From Lentzea californiensis (GTDB lineage: Bacteria; Actinomycetota; Actinomycetes; Mycobacteriales; Pseudonocardiaceae): a stretch of DNA of 64,000 nucleotides. Shown here piece after piece: positions 32,873-41,867 of this stretch (positions are counted from its first letter, which is position 1; each line of letters opens with the position of its first letter). The stretch lies in assembly GCF_024648825.1 (NCBI RefSeq), contig NZ_JANBBE010000007.1, forward strand, positions 62,001 through 126,000, read 5' to 3'. The notes below the pieces were generated by a model. It was given only the letters and a program-made list of their open reading frames with translations, searched no databases and was not told the origin of the DNA. A program made the position numbers and the translations under genes.

Positions 32873-34717
32873 TCAGAACGTGCGCTGCACCCGGTCCGCC
32901 ACCAGCTTCACGAACCGGGACGGGTCCGCGAGCTCGCCGCCCTCGGCCAGCAGCGCCAGCCCGTGGATCAGCTCCGCGGTGTCGGCCAGCCCGTCGCGTT
33001 CGCCGGCCGCGAACGCCCTGCGCAGGCCCTCGACCAGCGGGTGCGACGGGTTGAGCTCCAGGATCCGCTTGATCTTCGGCAGCTCCTGCCCCATCGCCTT
33101 GTACATCTTCTCCAGAGTCGGGGTGATGTCGTACGAGTCACCGACGACGCACGCCGGGGAGGTCGTCAGGCGGGACGAGAGGCGGACCTCCTTGACGCTG
33201 TCCTCCAGCTGCTCCTTCATCCACGTGAGCAGGTCGCCGAACTCCGCGGTCTTGGCCTCGTTGGCCGACTTCTCCTCGTCGGTCTCCAGGTCCACCTGGC
33301 CCTTGGCGACGGACTGGAACGTCTTGCCGTCGAAGGCGGGGACGGAGTCGACCCACATCTCGTCGATGGTGTCGGTGAGGATCAGCACCTCGTAGTCCTT
33401 GGCGCGCAACGCTTCCAGGTGCGGCGACTTCTCGACGGCGACGCGTGAGTCGCCGGTCATGAAGTAGATGTGCTCCTGGCCGTCCTTCATCCGGGAGACG
33501 TACTCGGCGAGGGTGGTCAGCGACTCGTCGGAGTGCGTGGACGCGAAGGAGCAGACCTCCAGGATCGCGTCGCGGTTGTCCGAGTCGGAGAGCAGGCCCT
33601 CCTTCAGGGCCGCGCCGACCTCGCCCCACAGCTTCGCGTAGTCGTCCGGGCGGGTGCCCATCAGCGACTTGATCGAGGACAGCACCTTCTTGACCAGGCG
33701 GCGGCGCATCAGCTGGATCTGGCGGTCCTGCTGCAGGATCTCGCGCGAGACGTTCAGCGAGAGGTCCGCCGCGTCGACTACGCCCTTCACGAAGCGCAGG
33801 TACTCCGGCATCAGCTCGGCGCAGTCCTCCATGATGAAGACGCGCTTCACGTAGAGCTGGACGCCGCGCTTGCCGTCGCGCATGAACAGGTCCATCGGCG
33901 CCTGCGCGGGCAGGAACAGCAGGGCCTGGTACTCGAACGTGCCCTCCGCCTGCATGCGGATGGTCTCGAGCGGCGCGTTCCAGTCGTGGCTGATGTGCCG
34001 GTAGAACTCGGCGTACTCCTCCTCCGTCACCTCGGAGGCCGGGCGCGCCCACAGGGCCTTGCGCGAGTTGATGTCCTCGCCGCCCAGGCGCACCGGCCAG
34101 GTGATGAAGTCCGAGTAGCGCTTGACGATCTCGCGGATCTTCGCCGGCTCGGTGTAGTCCGGCAGCCGGTCCTCGTCGTCGGACGGCTTGAGGTGCAACG
34201 TGACCGAGGTGCCCTGGGGGGCGTCGTCCACGTCGTCGATCGTGTACGTGGCCTCGCCGGTCGACTCCCAGCGCACGCCCTTCTCGGCGTGCGGGTACTT
34301 CGTCACGAGGGTGACCTTGTCCGCCACCATGAACGACGAGTAGAAGCCGATGCCGAACTGGCCGATCAGGTCGGACGCGCTGCCGGACTGCTGTTCCTTG
34401 AGCTGCTTCAGGAACTCCGCGGTACCGGACTTCGCGATCGTGCCGATGAGCCGGACGACGTCCTCGCGCGTCATGCCGATGCCGTTGTCCCGCACCGTCA
34501 GCGTGCGCTCGGCCGGGTCGGACTCGATCACGATGTGCAGGTCGTCGACGTCGACCTGCATGTCCTTGTCGCGGAACGACTCCAGCCGCAGCTTGTCGAG
34601 CGCGTCGGAGGCGTTCGAGACCAGCTCTCGCAGGAACGTGTCCTTGTTCGAGTAGATCGAGTGGATCATCAGCTGCAGCAGCTGACGCGCCTCGGACTGG
34701 AACTGCAGAGTCTCCAT
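32873..34717 (-). CDS. htpG: HSP90-family chaperone HtpG
   Basis: A 614-residue protein, close to E. coli HtpG (624). The GHKL ATPase N-terminus contains [18 protein letters not shown] (ATP site), and [15 protein letters not shown]. The middle domain carries [12 protein letters not shown] (catalytic Arg region). The C-terminal dimerisation part ends at QRTF. A cytoplasmic stress chaperone. It is 45 bp downstream of the diacylglycerol kinase gene on the same strand; an own promoter is likely, but I see no CIRCE element. Confidence 0.95.
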
Positions 34718-34762
34718 GAATCCCTACCGAAAACAGTGGAACGGACCGAACAGCCCCATAAT

Positions 34763-35623
34763 TTAGCGACCCACGACCGTGAGGGCGCCGGGAACCGTGT
34801 GAACCGTGATCGGCAACGCCTCCTGGCGTTCGCCGTCGGCGTAAGCGATCCAGCCGTTGCCGCCGGACAGCGAGACCTCACGCGCGCGGAACGTCCGCAC
34901 GGCCGGGTGCTCGGTGTGCTTGCCCGTGCGCAGCGTCGGCAGCATCCGGACCAGCATCGTGCGGCTGCCGCCCTCGACGACCGTGACGTCGAACAACCCG
35001 TCGCCGGCGTCGGCCGTGGGGCACACGGGGATGCCGCCGCCGTAGTTCGGCGTGTTGCCGATCGCGACCAGCGTGGCGTCCAGCTCGAACGTCCCGGACT
35101 CGGTGGTCACGACCAGCGGCGCCGGCTTCAGCGACGCGAGTTCCGCGACGATCGCCAGGTCGTAGCGGCGCGGACCGGCGGGCCAGCGCATCGCGTTCGC
35201 CCGCTCGTTCACCGCGGAGTCGAACCCGGCGCACAGCACCGTCGCGAACCACTGCCCCGTCGACAACCGCCCGAGGTCGAGCTGCCTGCGGGTGCCGTGC
35301 ACGACGTCCTCGACCGACTGCGAGCCCACGGCCGCGGCCAGGTCGTTGCCGGTGCCCGCCGGGACGATGCCCAGCGCCGTCGACGTGCCCGCGACCGCCT
35401 GGACGCCCAGGTGGGCGGCTCCGTCACCGCCCAGGACGACCAGCAGGTCGACACCGTCCTCGACGGCTTGGCGCGCCATCGCGAGCGTGCCCTCGGCGTC
35501 GTTCGCGACCAGCTGCGTCAACGACGACACGTGCGGCCTCAGCGCCGCGGCGGTCGACCCGGCCATCCGGGCCGCCCGCCCCTTGCCCGACGCGGGGCAG
35601 ACAAGTAAGGCGGCCCGCGTCAC
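34763..35623 (-). CDS. Diacylglycerol/lipid kinase (DagK family)
   Basis: A 286-residue kinase of the DAGK catalytic family. LLVCPASGKGRA opens the phosphate loop, LLVVLGGDGAAH is the GGDG nucleotide motif, and IVPAGTGNDLA is the conserved family signature. The second domain contains AIGNTPNYGGGIPVCPTADAGDGLFDV. It phosphorylates diacylglycerol or a related lipid at the membrane. GTG start overlapping the tatC stop, so it belongs to the paf-tat transcript. Confidence 0.9.
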   Translation of the reverse strand: MTRAALLVCPASGKGRAARMAGSTAAALRPHVSSLTQLVANDAEGTLAMARQAVEDGVDLLVVLGGDGAAHLGVQAVAGTSTALGIVPAGTGNDLAAAVGSQSVEDVVHGTRRQLDLGRLSTGQWFATVLCAGFDSAVNERANAMRWPAGPRRYDLAIVAELASLKPAPLVVTTESGTFELDATLVAIGNTPNYGGGIPVCPTADAGDGLFDVTVVEGGSRTMLVRMLPTLRTGKHTEHPAVRTFRAREVSLSGGNGWIAYADGERQEALPITVHTVPGALTVVGR

Positions 35624-36603
35624 GTGGCGTCGTCGTAGTTCACGCGCTTCGGGGGCTCCGAGGCGATGGCCTTCTCACCGGGGTCGTTGCCGTCGGCGTC
35701 GGACGCCACGTAGTTGAACGGCGCCGCCTCGTCGTCGTCGAGCTGGTCCCAGCCCTCGGCGCTGCGGAGCTTCGCCTTGCGCTTGTCGTGGACGCGGGAG
35801 AGCTGGATCGCCATCTCGAACAGCACCGACAGCGCGAGGGCCAGCACGACCATCGAGATCGGGTCGGTGCCCGGCGTCGCGATCGCGGCGAACACGAACA
35901 GGCCCATCATCAGGCCGCGCCGCCACTTCGCCAGCCGCTCGTAGGACAGCACGCCCGCGCGGTTGAGCATCACCACCACCAGCGGCAGCAGGAAGCTCAC
36001 GCCGAAGATGAACAGCATGGTGATGACGAAGTTGATGTACTTGCTACCGGTGAGCGCCGTGACCCAGTTGTCGCCACCGAAACCGAGCAGGACCTTCAAG
36101 CCCTCCGGCACCACCAGGTAGGCGAGCACCGCGCCCGCGACGAACAGCAGCGCGCCGGCGCCGACGAAGACGCGCGCGAACTTGCGTTCCTTCTGGTAGA
36201 GGCCGGGCGTGATGAACGCCCAGATCTGGTACAGCCACAACGGGCTGAGCAGCACCGCACCCGCCGCCGCACCGACCTGCAACTGCACGAGGAAGATCTC
36301 GAACGGCTCGGTCTGCAGCAGCGCGCACTCACCGTTGTTGGTGATCTTCGCGCGGTACTTCTCCAGGTCCGGCTGGCAGTACGGGCCCGTCAGGATGTCA
36401 CCCAGCGACGGGATCGGGCCGAGCCTCACCTGGAACCAGATGAAACCGAAGATGGCACCCAGGCTGATGACCAGCATCGCCAGACCGAGCCGGTACCTCA
36501 GCTCGTAGAGGTGCTCTTTGAGCGACATCGTGCCGTCGGCGTTGCCCCGACGGCGCCTGCCGCGTTCCCGGCGTTCAGCGACCCACCGGAACGGACTTGC
36601 CAC
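35620..36603 (-). CDS. tatC: Sec-independent protein translocase TatC
   Basis: A 327-residue membrane protein with six predicted helices. MSLKEHLYELRYRL carries the signal-peptide-binding glutamate near residue 30, and SPLWLYQIWAFITPGLY is the family motif. There is an N-terminal Arg-rich extension and an acidic C-terminal tail (about residues 275-327), both typical of actinobacteria. TatC recognises twin-arginine signals and works with TatA, encoded 38 bp upstream. GTG start. Confidence 0.95.
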   Translation of the reverse strand: MASPFRWVAERRERGRRRRGNADGTMSLKEHLYELRYRLGLAMLVISLGAIFGFIWFQVRLGPIPSLGDILTGPYCQPDLEKYRAKITNNGECALLQTEPFEIFLVQLQVGAAAGAVLLSPLWLYQIWAFITPGLYQKERKFARVFVGAGALLFVAGAVLAYLVVPEGLKVLLGFGGDNWVTALTGSKYINFVITMLFIFGVSFLLPLVVVMLNRAGVLSYERLAKWRRGLMMGLFVFAAIATPGTDPISMVVLALALSVLFEMAIQLSRVHDKRKAKLRSAEGWDQLDDDEAAPFNYVASDADGNDPGEKAIASEPPKRVNYDDAT

Positions 36604-36640
36604 CGCGTCGACCGTCCTTACAAGTCAGGAGACCGGAAGG

Positions 36641-36931
36641 TCAGTTGTTCGCCTTGTTCTGGGTGGTCTGCTCGATGGGAGGCGCGACCTGGGGCTGCTG
36701 CACCGGCTGCGGCTGGGCGGGCGGGAGCTGCTGGACCGGCTGCTGCACGGGCTGCTGCTGCACCGGCGCGTCGTCCGCGTCCTGGTTGTCGCGCAGGCCC
36801 TTGGTCTCAGCCTTGAAGATCTTCGCCGACTTGCCGAGCGAACGGGCCATGTCGGGAAGCTTCTTCGCACCGAACAGCAGAATGATCACCACAGCGATGA
36901 TGATCAGCTCGGTGGGTCCGAGGTTACCCAT
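36641..36931 (-). CDS. tatA: Sec-independent protein translocase TatA
   Basis: A 96-residue protein. One membrane helix ([18 protein letters not shown], residues 5-22) is followed by the conserved amphipathic helix [18 protein letters not shown] and a Gln/Pro-rich tail. It forms the Tat pore with TatC. A clear AGGAGG precedes the ATG. It overlaps the upstream small membrane protein by 8 bp. Confidence 0.95.
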   Translation of the reverse strand: MGNLGPTELIIIAVVIILLFGAKKLPDMARSLGKSAKIFKAETKGLRDNQDADDAPVQQQPVQQPVQQLPPAQPQPVQQPQVAPPIEQTTQNKANN

Positions 36932-37202
36932 TGGTGATCCTCCTGTCTGCCCCGCTACGACGATCGTACGCGGGGTTTGCCCTGGTGCGGGCCTGTTCGT
37001 CTGGCCGCCGTTCGGCGATGGCCACCTTCAGCGCCGCGGATCGCGCCTTGAGCAGACCGACTCCGTTGCCGACCCCGCCCCCCACCAGAGTGCGGGCGCG
37101 GGCGAATCGACGCAAGGATCGGATGACTCGAATCGCGATCGCGACGAGCACGATCAGGCCGAGCGCGATCAGCGCCAGGGTCGGTGTGGACGGCACAAGC
37201 AC
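36924..37202 (-). CDS. Small membrane protein between pafC and tatA
   Basis: A 92-residue protein. An N-terminal helix ([19 protein letters not shown], residues about 9-27) is followed by a basic cytoplasmic tail ([29 protein letters not shown]...). It starts GTG 3 bp after the pafC stop and overlaps tatA, so it is certainly translated in the operon. No family recognised; a role near the Tat pore is only suggested by position. Confidence 0.72.
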   Translation of the reverse strand: MLVPSTPTLALIALGLIVLVAIAIRVIRSLRRFARARTLVGGGVGNGVGLLKARSAALKVAIAERRPDEQARTRANPAYDRRSGADRRITNG

Positions 37203-37205
37203 ACG

Positions 37206-38186
37206 TTATACGTCTTGGGTGGACAGCAGGTGATCTGCCCGGCGCAATGCCTCTGCCGCCTGGCGAACAACCTCCTCCGCGAGTTCCGACGGCTTTTCGA
37301 CGTGCACGTCGCCGCCGAGCCCGAGGAGCAGGCGAACCATCCAGGACGGGTCGTCGTAGCGCATGAGGACACGCGTGCGGCCGTCCGAGAGCTCCGCCGC
37401 GTGGTCGACCGGGTAGTACTCGGCGACCCAGTGCGCGTCCGGTTCGAGCAGGAGGACCGCGATCTTCTGGGTGTCCCTCGGGTGGAACAACCCCTCCGAT
37501 GTATCAGTCAGCTGGGCGTGCGGCGGAGGCGACGACGGCTCGTCGAGCACCTGCACGTCGTCGATGCGGTCGAGCCGGAACAGGCGCACGCCGAGCGCCG
37601 AACGGCACCATCCTTCGAGGTAGCCGCGTCCCTCGACGAGCAGCAGACGCATCGGATCGACCACTCGGTCGCTCATCGCGTCGTGCGACTGCGAGTAGTA
37701 ACGGATGCGCACAGCTCGTTCACGCTTCACGGCGCCCTGTACGGCCTCACGGACCTCCGCGGTCTCCCCGCGTTCGAACCCGCCGAGCCCGACGACCATG
37801 CCCGCCGGCTGCGCCTTGCCGACCGCCGCCTCGATCTTGGCCAGCGCCCGCCGCACCGCGTCCGTGTCGACGACGCCCGGTGTGTCCGCCAGCGCGCGCA
37901 ACGCGACCAGCAGCGACGCCGCCTCGGCCGCGGTGAGGCGCAGCGGCCGGTCGAGACCCGCGTCGAACGAGACGGTGATCGTCTCGCCCTCGAACGACAG
38001 GTCGATCAGGTCGCCCGGCCCGTAACCGGGCAGGCCGCACATCCACAGCAGCTCGAGGTCCTTGCGCAGCTGCTTGGGCGTGATGCCGAAGTCGGCCGCG
38101 GCCTCCTTGACGGTGATCGCGGGCCGGTTGAGCAGGTACGGCACGAGTGCGAGCAGCCGCGGCAGCCGTTCGTTCGACGCGGTCAC
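37206..38186 (-). CDS. pafC: WYL-domain transcriptional regulator PafC
   Basis: A 326-residue protein. An N-terminal winged helix (LPRLLALVPYLLNRPAITVKEAAADFGI) is followed by a WYL domain (about residues 140-240, with RIRYYSQSHDAMSDRVVDPMRLLLVEGRGYLEGWC). PafC and PafB form a complex that activates DNA-damage genes in mycobacteria through the WYL domain. The GTG start overlaps the pafB TGA (GTGA), confirming a coupled pair. Confidence 0.93.
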   Translation of the reverse strand: MTASNERLPRLLALVPYLLNRPAITVKEAAADFGITPKQLRKDLELLWMCGLPGYGPGDLIDLSFEGETITVSFDAGLDRPLRLTAAEAASLLVALRALADTPGVVDTDAVRRALAKIEAAVGKAQPAGMVVGLGGFERGETAEVREAVQGAVKRERAVRIRYYSQSHDAMSDRVVDPMRLLLVEGRGYLEGWCRSALGVRLFRLDRIDDVQVLDEPSSPPPHAQLTDTSEGLFHPRDTQKIAVLLLEPDAHWVAEYYPVDHAAELSDGRTRVLMRYDDPSWMVRLLLGLGGDVHVEKPSELAEEVVRQAAEALRRADHLLSTQDV

Positions 38187-39148
38187 CGCGCTCCTTCCAG
38201 TGCACCCTGCAGGCGGTCGCGGACCGACTTGGCCAGGACCTCGGGCTCCAGCACCACGACGTCGGGCCCGAACCCGGCGAGCCACTTGGCCGCCGAGTCG
38301 GGGAACTTCAGGTCGATCTCGACGACGTCGCCGCCGTCGCGTTCCTCGACGACCTTCGCGTGCCGCCGCAGCCCTTGCGCCCGGTCCTTGGCCACCCAGA
38401 TCTTGGCGGGCGCCGTGTGGTGCGGATCGGCTTGCGTGCGCGCGATGAGGCTCATCAGGTCCGTGCCCTCGGGCACGGCGAAGGCGCCGGGCTTGCCGAC
38501 GGTCCGGACCGCGCCCACGACGCGGGAGAGCCGGAAGCACCGCGTGTCCTGGCGTTCACGGTCCCAGCCGACGAGGTACCACTTGCCGCGCCACGCGACC
38601 ACGCCCCACGGTTCGACCGTTCGTTCCTTCTGCCCGCCGGGTGGCGGCTTGCGGTAGTCGAACGCGACGACCTGCCCCGCCTGCACGGCTGCCAGCAGCG
38701 GCGGGAACGCGGGCTCGTTGGCCCGCACCTTGGGCTCGACGGCCGCGGGCGTGTCCTGGTCGACGTCCACCCCGGCGGCCCGCAGCTTGATCAACGCGCC
38801 GTGCACGGCGCCCGTGAGCTGCGGGGAGTCCCACAGCCGGGCGGCCAGCGCCACCGCGGCGGCCTCGTCGGGTTCGAGGTCGATGTCGCCCAGCTCGTAG
38901 TCGCGCCGCGCGATCCGGTAGCCGTCCTCCGCTCCCTCGGCGTTGGACTGCCGCCCGGTCTCGAGCGGCACGCCGAGATCGCGCAGCTCGGACTTGTCCC
39001 GTTCGAACATGCGGAAGAACGCCTCGTCCGTCGGCGCTTCGTGATAGCCGGGGACGATGGCGCGGATGCGCTCCGCTGTCAGGTACTGACGGGTCGACAG
39101 CAGGCACAGCACCAGGTTGACAAGGCGTTCGGCACGTGCGATGGCCAC
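38183..39148 (-). CDS. pafB: WYL-domain transcriptional regulator PafB
   Basis: A 321-residue protein with an N-terminal winged helix (AERLVNLVLCLLSTRQYLTAERIRAIVPGY) and a WYL domain (VVAFDYRKPPPGGQKERTVEPWGVVAWRGKWYLVGWDRER). It is the partner of PafC in the RecA-independent DNA-damage response. In mycobacteria pafB directly follows pafA; here three other genes lie between. First gene of the pafB-pafC-orf-tatA-tatC-dagK transcript. Confidence 0.93.
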   Translation of the reverse strand: MAIARAERLVNLVLCLLSTRQYLTAERIRAIVPGYHEAPTDEAFFRMFERDKSELRDLGVPLETGRQSNAEGAEDGYRIARRDYELGDIDLEPDEAAAVALAARLWDSPQLTGAVHGALIKLRAAGVDVDQDTPAAVEPKVRANEPAFPPLLAAVQAGQVVAFDYRKPPPGGQKERTVEPWGVVAWRGKWYLVGWDRERQDTRCFRLSRVVGAVRTVGKPGAFAVPEGTDLMSLIARTQADPHHTAPAKIWVAKDRAQGLRRHAKVVEERDGGDVVEIDLKFPDSAAKWLAGFGPDVVVLEPEVLAKSVRDRLQGALEGAR

Positions 39149-39197
39149 GGACAGACCCTAACGCGTGCGCGCGCCGAAACCTCACCACCGCCTGTTG

Positions 39198-39212
39198 TGA
39201 ACGGTCCGTTCA
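39198..39212. promoter_or_regulatory. Palindromic site upstream of pafB
   Basis: TGAACGGTCCGTTCA has perfect 7-bp arms around one base. It lies 50-64 bp upstream of the pafB start and includes the stop codon of the upstream hydrolase. The pattern resembles TetR-family operators. No tetR gene is visible in the window. Confidence 0.5.
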
Positions 39213-40061
39213 GAACAACGCACGTAACTCGCGGACCAGTTCGACGGGTGCTTCCTCGGCCATGTGGTGCCCGCAGTCGAGGGAACGAACCCGCACGTCG
39301 TCGGCCCATTCGGCCCAGATCGCGGCCAGGTCTCCGTACAGCTCGCCGAGGTCGTCCTCGGCCGACCAGAGGGCGAGCACGGGACACGTGATCCTGCGTC
39401 CGGCGGCCAGGTCCTCCTCGTCGTGGTGGCGGTCGACCTCCAGCCCGGCCCGGTAGTCACCGCACATCGCGAGCACGGTCTCGGGGTCGTGGATCGCCCG
39501 CTGGAAGTCGGCCCAGTTCTCCACGCCCATCGCGAGCGGGGTGTCGTGGTAGCGGCCGCCGTACCAGAGGTCGGGGTTCTCGTTGATCATCGCGGCGGCG
39601 AGTTCCTGCCGGGCCAGGAAGAACCAGTGGTACCAGGCCTGGGCGAACCGGGCGTCCGCGCGAGCCAGGTGAGCGCCGATGGGCAGCCCGTCCAGCACGG
39701 CCAGGTGCGTGACGCGGTCCGGGTGGTCGAGCGCCAGCCTGATCGCCGCGGCGGCCCCGCGGTCGTGCCCCACCACGGCGAACTCCTCGTGACCGAGCCC
39801 CTGCATCAGGTTCACGAAGTCGCGGGCCATCGCGCGTTTCGAGTAGTCACCGGGTTTGCTGGATTCGCCGTAACCGCGCAGATCCGGGCACACGACCGTG
39901 TGGTCCTCGGCGAGCAGTGGCGCGACGCGGTGCCAGGTGGTGTGGGTTCGAGGGTGTCCGTGCAAGAGGAGGACCGGTGGCCCTGCACCACCGGTCCTCA
40001 CTCGCAGATTGGCCTCGCCAACGTCCCTGCAACGCAACGAGAATCCGTCGAACACCTGCAT
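39210..40061 (-). CDS. Alpha/beta-hydrolase of the haloacetate (fluoroacetate) dehalogenase type
   Basis: A 283-residue protein. The nucleophile elbow is GHDRGAA with Asp100 instead of Ser, as in fluoroacetate dehalogenases and epoxide hydrolases. LLLHGHPRTHTTWHRVAPLL and CPDLRGYGESSKP are typical of this branch, as are WYHWFFLA in the cap and the base in DCGHHMAEEAP. The reaction is inferred; epoxide hydrolase is possible. ATG start near a Gly/Pro-rich stretch. Confidence 0.82.
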   Translation of the reverse strand: MQVFDGFSLRCRDVGEANLRVRTGGAGPPVLLLHGHPRTHTTWHRVAPLLAEDHTVVCPDLRGYGESSKPGDYSKRAMARDFVNLMQGLGHEEFAVVGHDRGAAAAIRLALDHPDRVTHLAVLDGLPIGAHLARADARFAQAWYHWFFLARQELAAAMINENPDLWYGGRYHDTPLAMGVENWADFQRAIHDPETVLAMCGDYRAGLEVDRHHDEEDLAAGRRITCPVLALWSAEDDLGELYGDLAAIWAEWADDVRVRSLDCGHHMAEEAPVELVRELRALF

Positions 40062-40119
40062 CGGCTACCCCACGCGGGAGCGGCCGACACGTGCTTTTTC
40101 GCCGGAGGTCCCGCGGGCG

Positions 40120-40758
40120 TTACACCGCGACGACGATCTCGGACTCGGGATCGTGGCGGAGTCCACTCGTACCTGCGACGACGACGGTCGCCCTGCGCCA
40201 CGGCTGCTCGCGCAGCAGGAACGGCAACTCTTCGGCCAGCCACGCGGTGACGTGCCGTCGTTGCTCCGCGGAGTCACCGTCGCGGGCGGACAGCCGGCGT
40301 TCCTGCTCGTCCAGGTCACCCTGCACCCAGATCGAGGCGTCGATCCACGGAGCGCACTGCTCCCGGATGACGCCGGTGCCCTCGATCCACACGAAGTCCA
40401 TCCCGGACACGACCTCGATCGCGCCGGGACGGTCGTGCTCGGCCCAGGCCACCGGCCGGAACTCCACCGCCTCGCCCCGGTGAAGGGGCACCAGGACGTT
40501 CTCGACCAGCAGACCTCCCCAGTCGAAGTACGCGTGGTGCCAGGCGACGTCGTCGGTGTGCACCACCCCGGACCTCGGAACGAGGCTCCGCAACCGTTCG
40601 ACGAGAGTGGACTTCCCGGCACCACCGCGCCCGTCGATCGCGACGAGGAGGGGACGCCCGGTCACACCGGACGCCTCCTCCCGCAGTCGCCGCACGACGT
40701 CGGTCAGCTGCACGACCCGCCAGCCCGGGGCCTCGGGCTCACCAGGATGCAGACGCAT
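40120..40758 (-). CDS. Uridine kinase-like P-loop protein
   Basis: A 212-residue protein. The P-loop VAIDGRGGAGKSTLVERL lies at residues about 40-56, and VVHTDDVAWHHAYFDW and WIEGTGVIREQC are the family's substrate regions. The arrangement matches uridine-kinase-like ATPases of actinobacteria, whose phosphoryl acceptor is often unknown. ATG start. It is 13 bp from the preceding exported-protein gene, so it is likely co-transcribed. Confidence 0.83.
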   Translation of the reverse strand: MRLHPGEPEAPGWRVVQLTDVVRRLREEASGVTGRPLLVAIDGRGGAGKSTLVERLRSLVPRSGVVHTDDVAWHHAYFDWGGLLVENVLVPLHRGEAVEFRPVAWAEHDRPGAIEVVSGMDFVWIEGTGVIREQCAPWIDASIWVQGDLDEQERRLSARDGDSAEQRRHVTAWLAEELPFLLREQPWRRATVVVAGTSGLRHDPESEIVVAV

Positions 40759-40771
40759 TCCCCGTCTCCCC

Positions 40772-41773
40772 TCAGGTGCGGCCGACCCGCCCCTTCTCGC
40801 CGGCCGCCCAGCAGGTGTGCCCGACGCAGTCCACGGTGTCGAAACTCCCCGTGTCCGCGATCTTCCAGGTCTTGCCGTCCCTGCTGGTGTCCGTCCCGGA
40901 CGGACCGACCGCGACCAGGCCGTCGCCGCGGTAGGCGATACCGGACCGGTATCCCACGGGCGCCTGCTTGCCCGCCGTCCACCCGCGACGGTCGTTGGTC
41001 GCGAACGCGGGCGTCGGGTCGGTCGGCTTCAGGTAGTCGCCACCGATCGCCACACCGCGCCAGGGCGTCTTGAACGCCACCGCGAACACCCCCGCCGCCT
41101 CACCGGACGGCAGCGGCACCTCGCTCGCCTTCCACGACCGGCCACCGTCGCGCGACTCCAGCACCCGTGCCTTCGCGCCGCCGCCGGTCGCGATCCACGC
41201 GTGGTTGCCGCTGGTCGTCACGCACTGCCCGGACGCCGCGAACGCGAACTCGCCCGGCAGCGCGTCCGGCATGCCCTTCGGGTCGTCGACGTGCCACGAC
41301 CGTCCGCCGTCCCACGTCCTGAGGACCCGGAACTTGCCGTCGACAGGGTCACTGAGCGCGAGCCCGCGGAACCGGTCGAAGAACGCCACGCAGTCGTAGA
41401 ACGCCTTCGGATCGGTGTTGCGGAACTCCTCCTGCCAGCTCTTACCGCCGTCGGACGTGCGGTAGATCCGCGACGACTCGCCCTCGCCGATGGACAGCGC
41501 CACGGCGTTGCGCGCGTCGAAGGCCTCGATGTCGCGGAACTCGAGCGCCTCGGTGCCGGGCGGGCCCACGGAGTCCCACGTCCGGCCACCGTTCGTCGTG
41601 CGCAGGACGGTGCCCTTCGAGCCGCTGACCCACGCGACCTGGCCGTTGACCGCGGACAGGCCTCTGAACCGTGCGTCGGTACCGGTCGGCTTCAGGTCCC
41701 AGTAGGTGTCCGTCGCCGACGCCACCCCGGGAAGAACCAGGAGTGCGGCGAGTGCCGCCGCGATGATCCTCAT
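40772..41773 (-). CDS. Secreted WD40/YCF48-like beta-propeller protein
   Basis: A 333-residue protein with a signal peptide (MRIIAAALAALLVLPGVASA). Repeats of the BNR/YCF48 type recur (TTNGGRTW, TSDGGKSW, TWDGGRSW, SRDGGRSW), each the asp-box loop between blades. Relatives are called photosystem-assembly-like or oxidoreductases, without proven function in actinobacteria. It probably acts outside the cell as a scaffold or sialidase-like binder. ATG chosen at 41773 because the signal peptide starts there. Confidence 0.82.
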   Translation of the reverse strand: MRIIAAALAALLVLPGVASATDTYWDLKPTGTDARFRGLSAVNGQVAWVSGSKGTVLRTTNGGRTWDSVGPPGTEALEFRDIEAFDARNAVALSIGEGESSRIYRTSDGGKSWQEEFRNTDPKAFYDCVAFFDRFRGLALSDPVDGKFRVLRTWDGGRSWHVDDPKGMPDALPGEFAFAASGQCVTTSGNHAWIATGGGAKARVLESRDGGRSWKASEVPLPSGEAAGVFAVAFKTPWRGVAIGGDYLKPTDPTPAFATNDRRGWTAGKQAPVGYRSGIAYRGDGLVAVGPSGTDTSRDGKTWKIADTGSFDTVDCVGHTCWAAGEKGRVGRT

Positions 41774-41867
41774 GTGGCCACTCTGGTCGAGCCGGTGATC
41801 GCTTCCTAGCCCCGATCGGCGGTCAGGGCGCGCTCCGGTCCGGAGCGCGCCCCTCGGCATCGTTCGA

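Noticed and set aside
33470..35608. Plus-strand open frame of 712 codons over htpG and dagK
   Set aside because: Antisense to two well-supported genes; low-complexity Arg/Val/Leu content.
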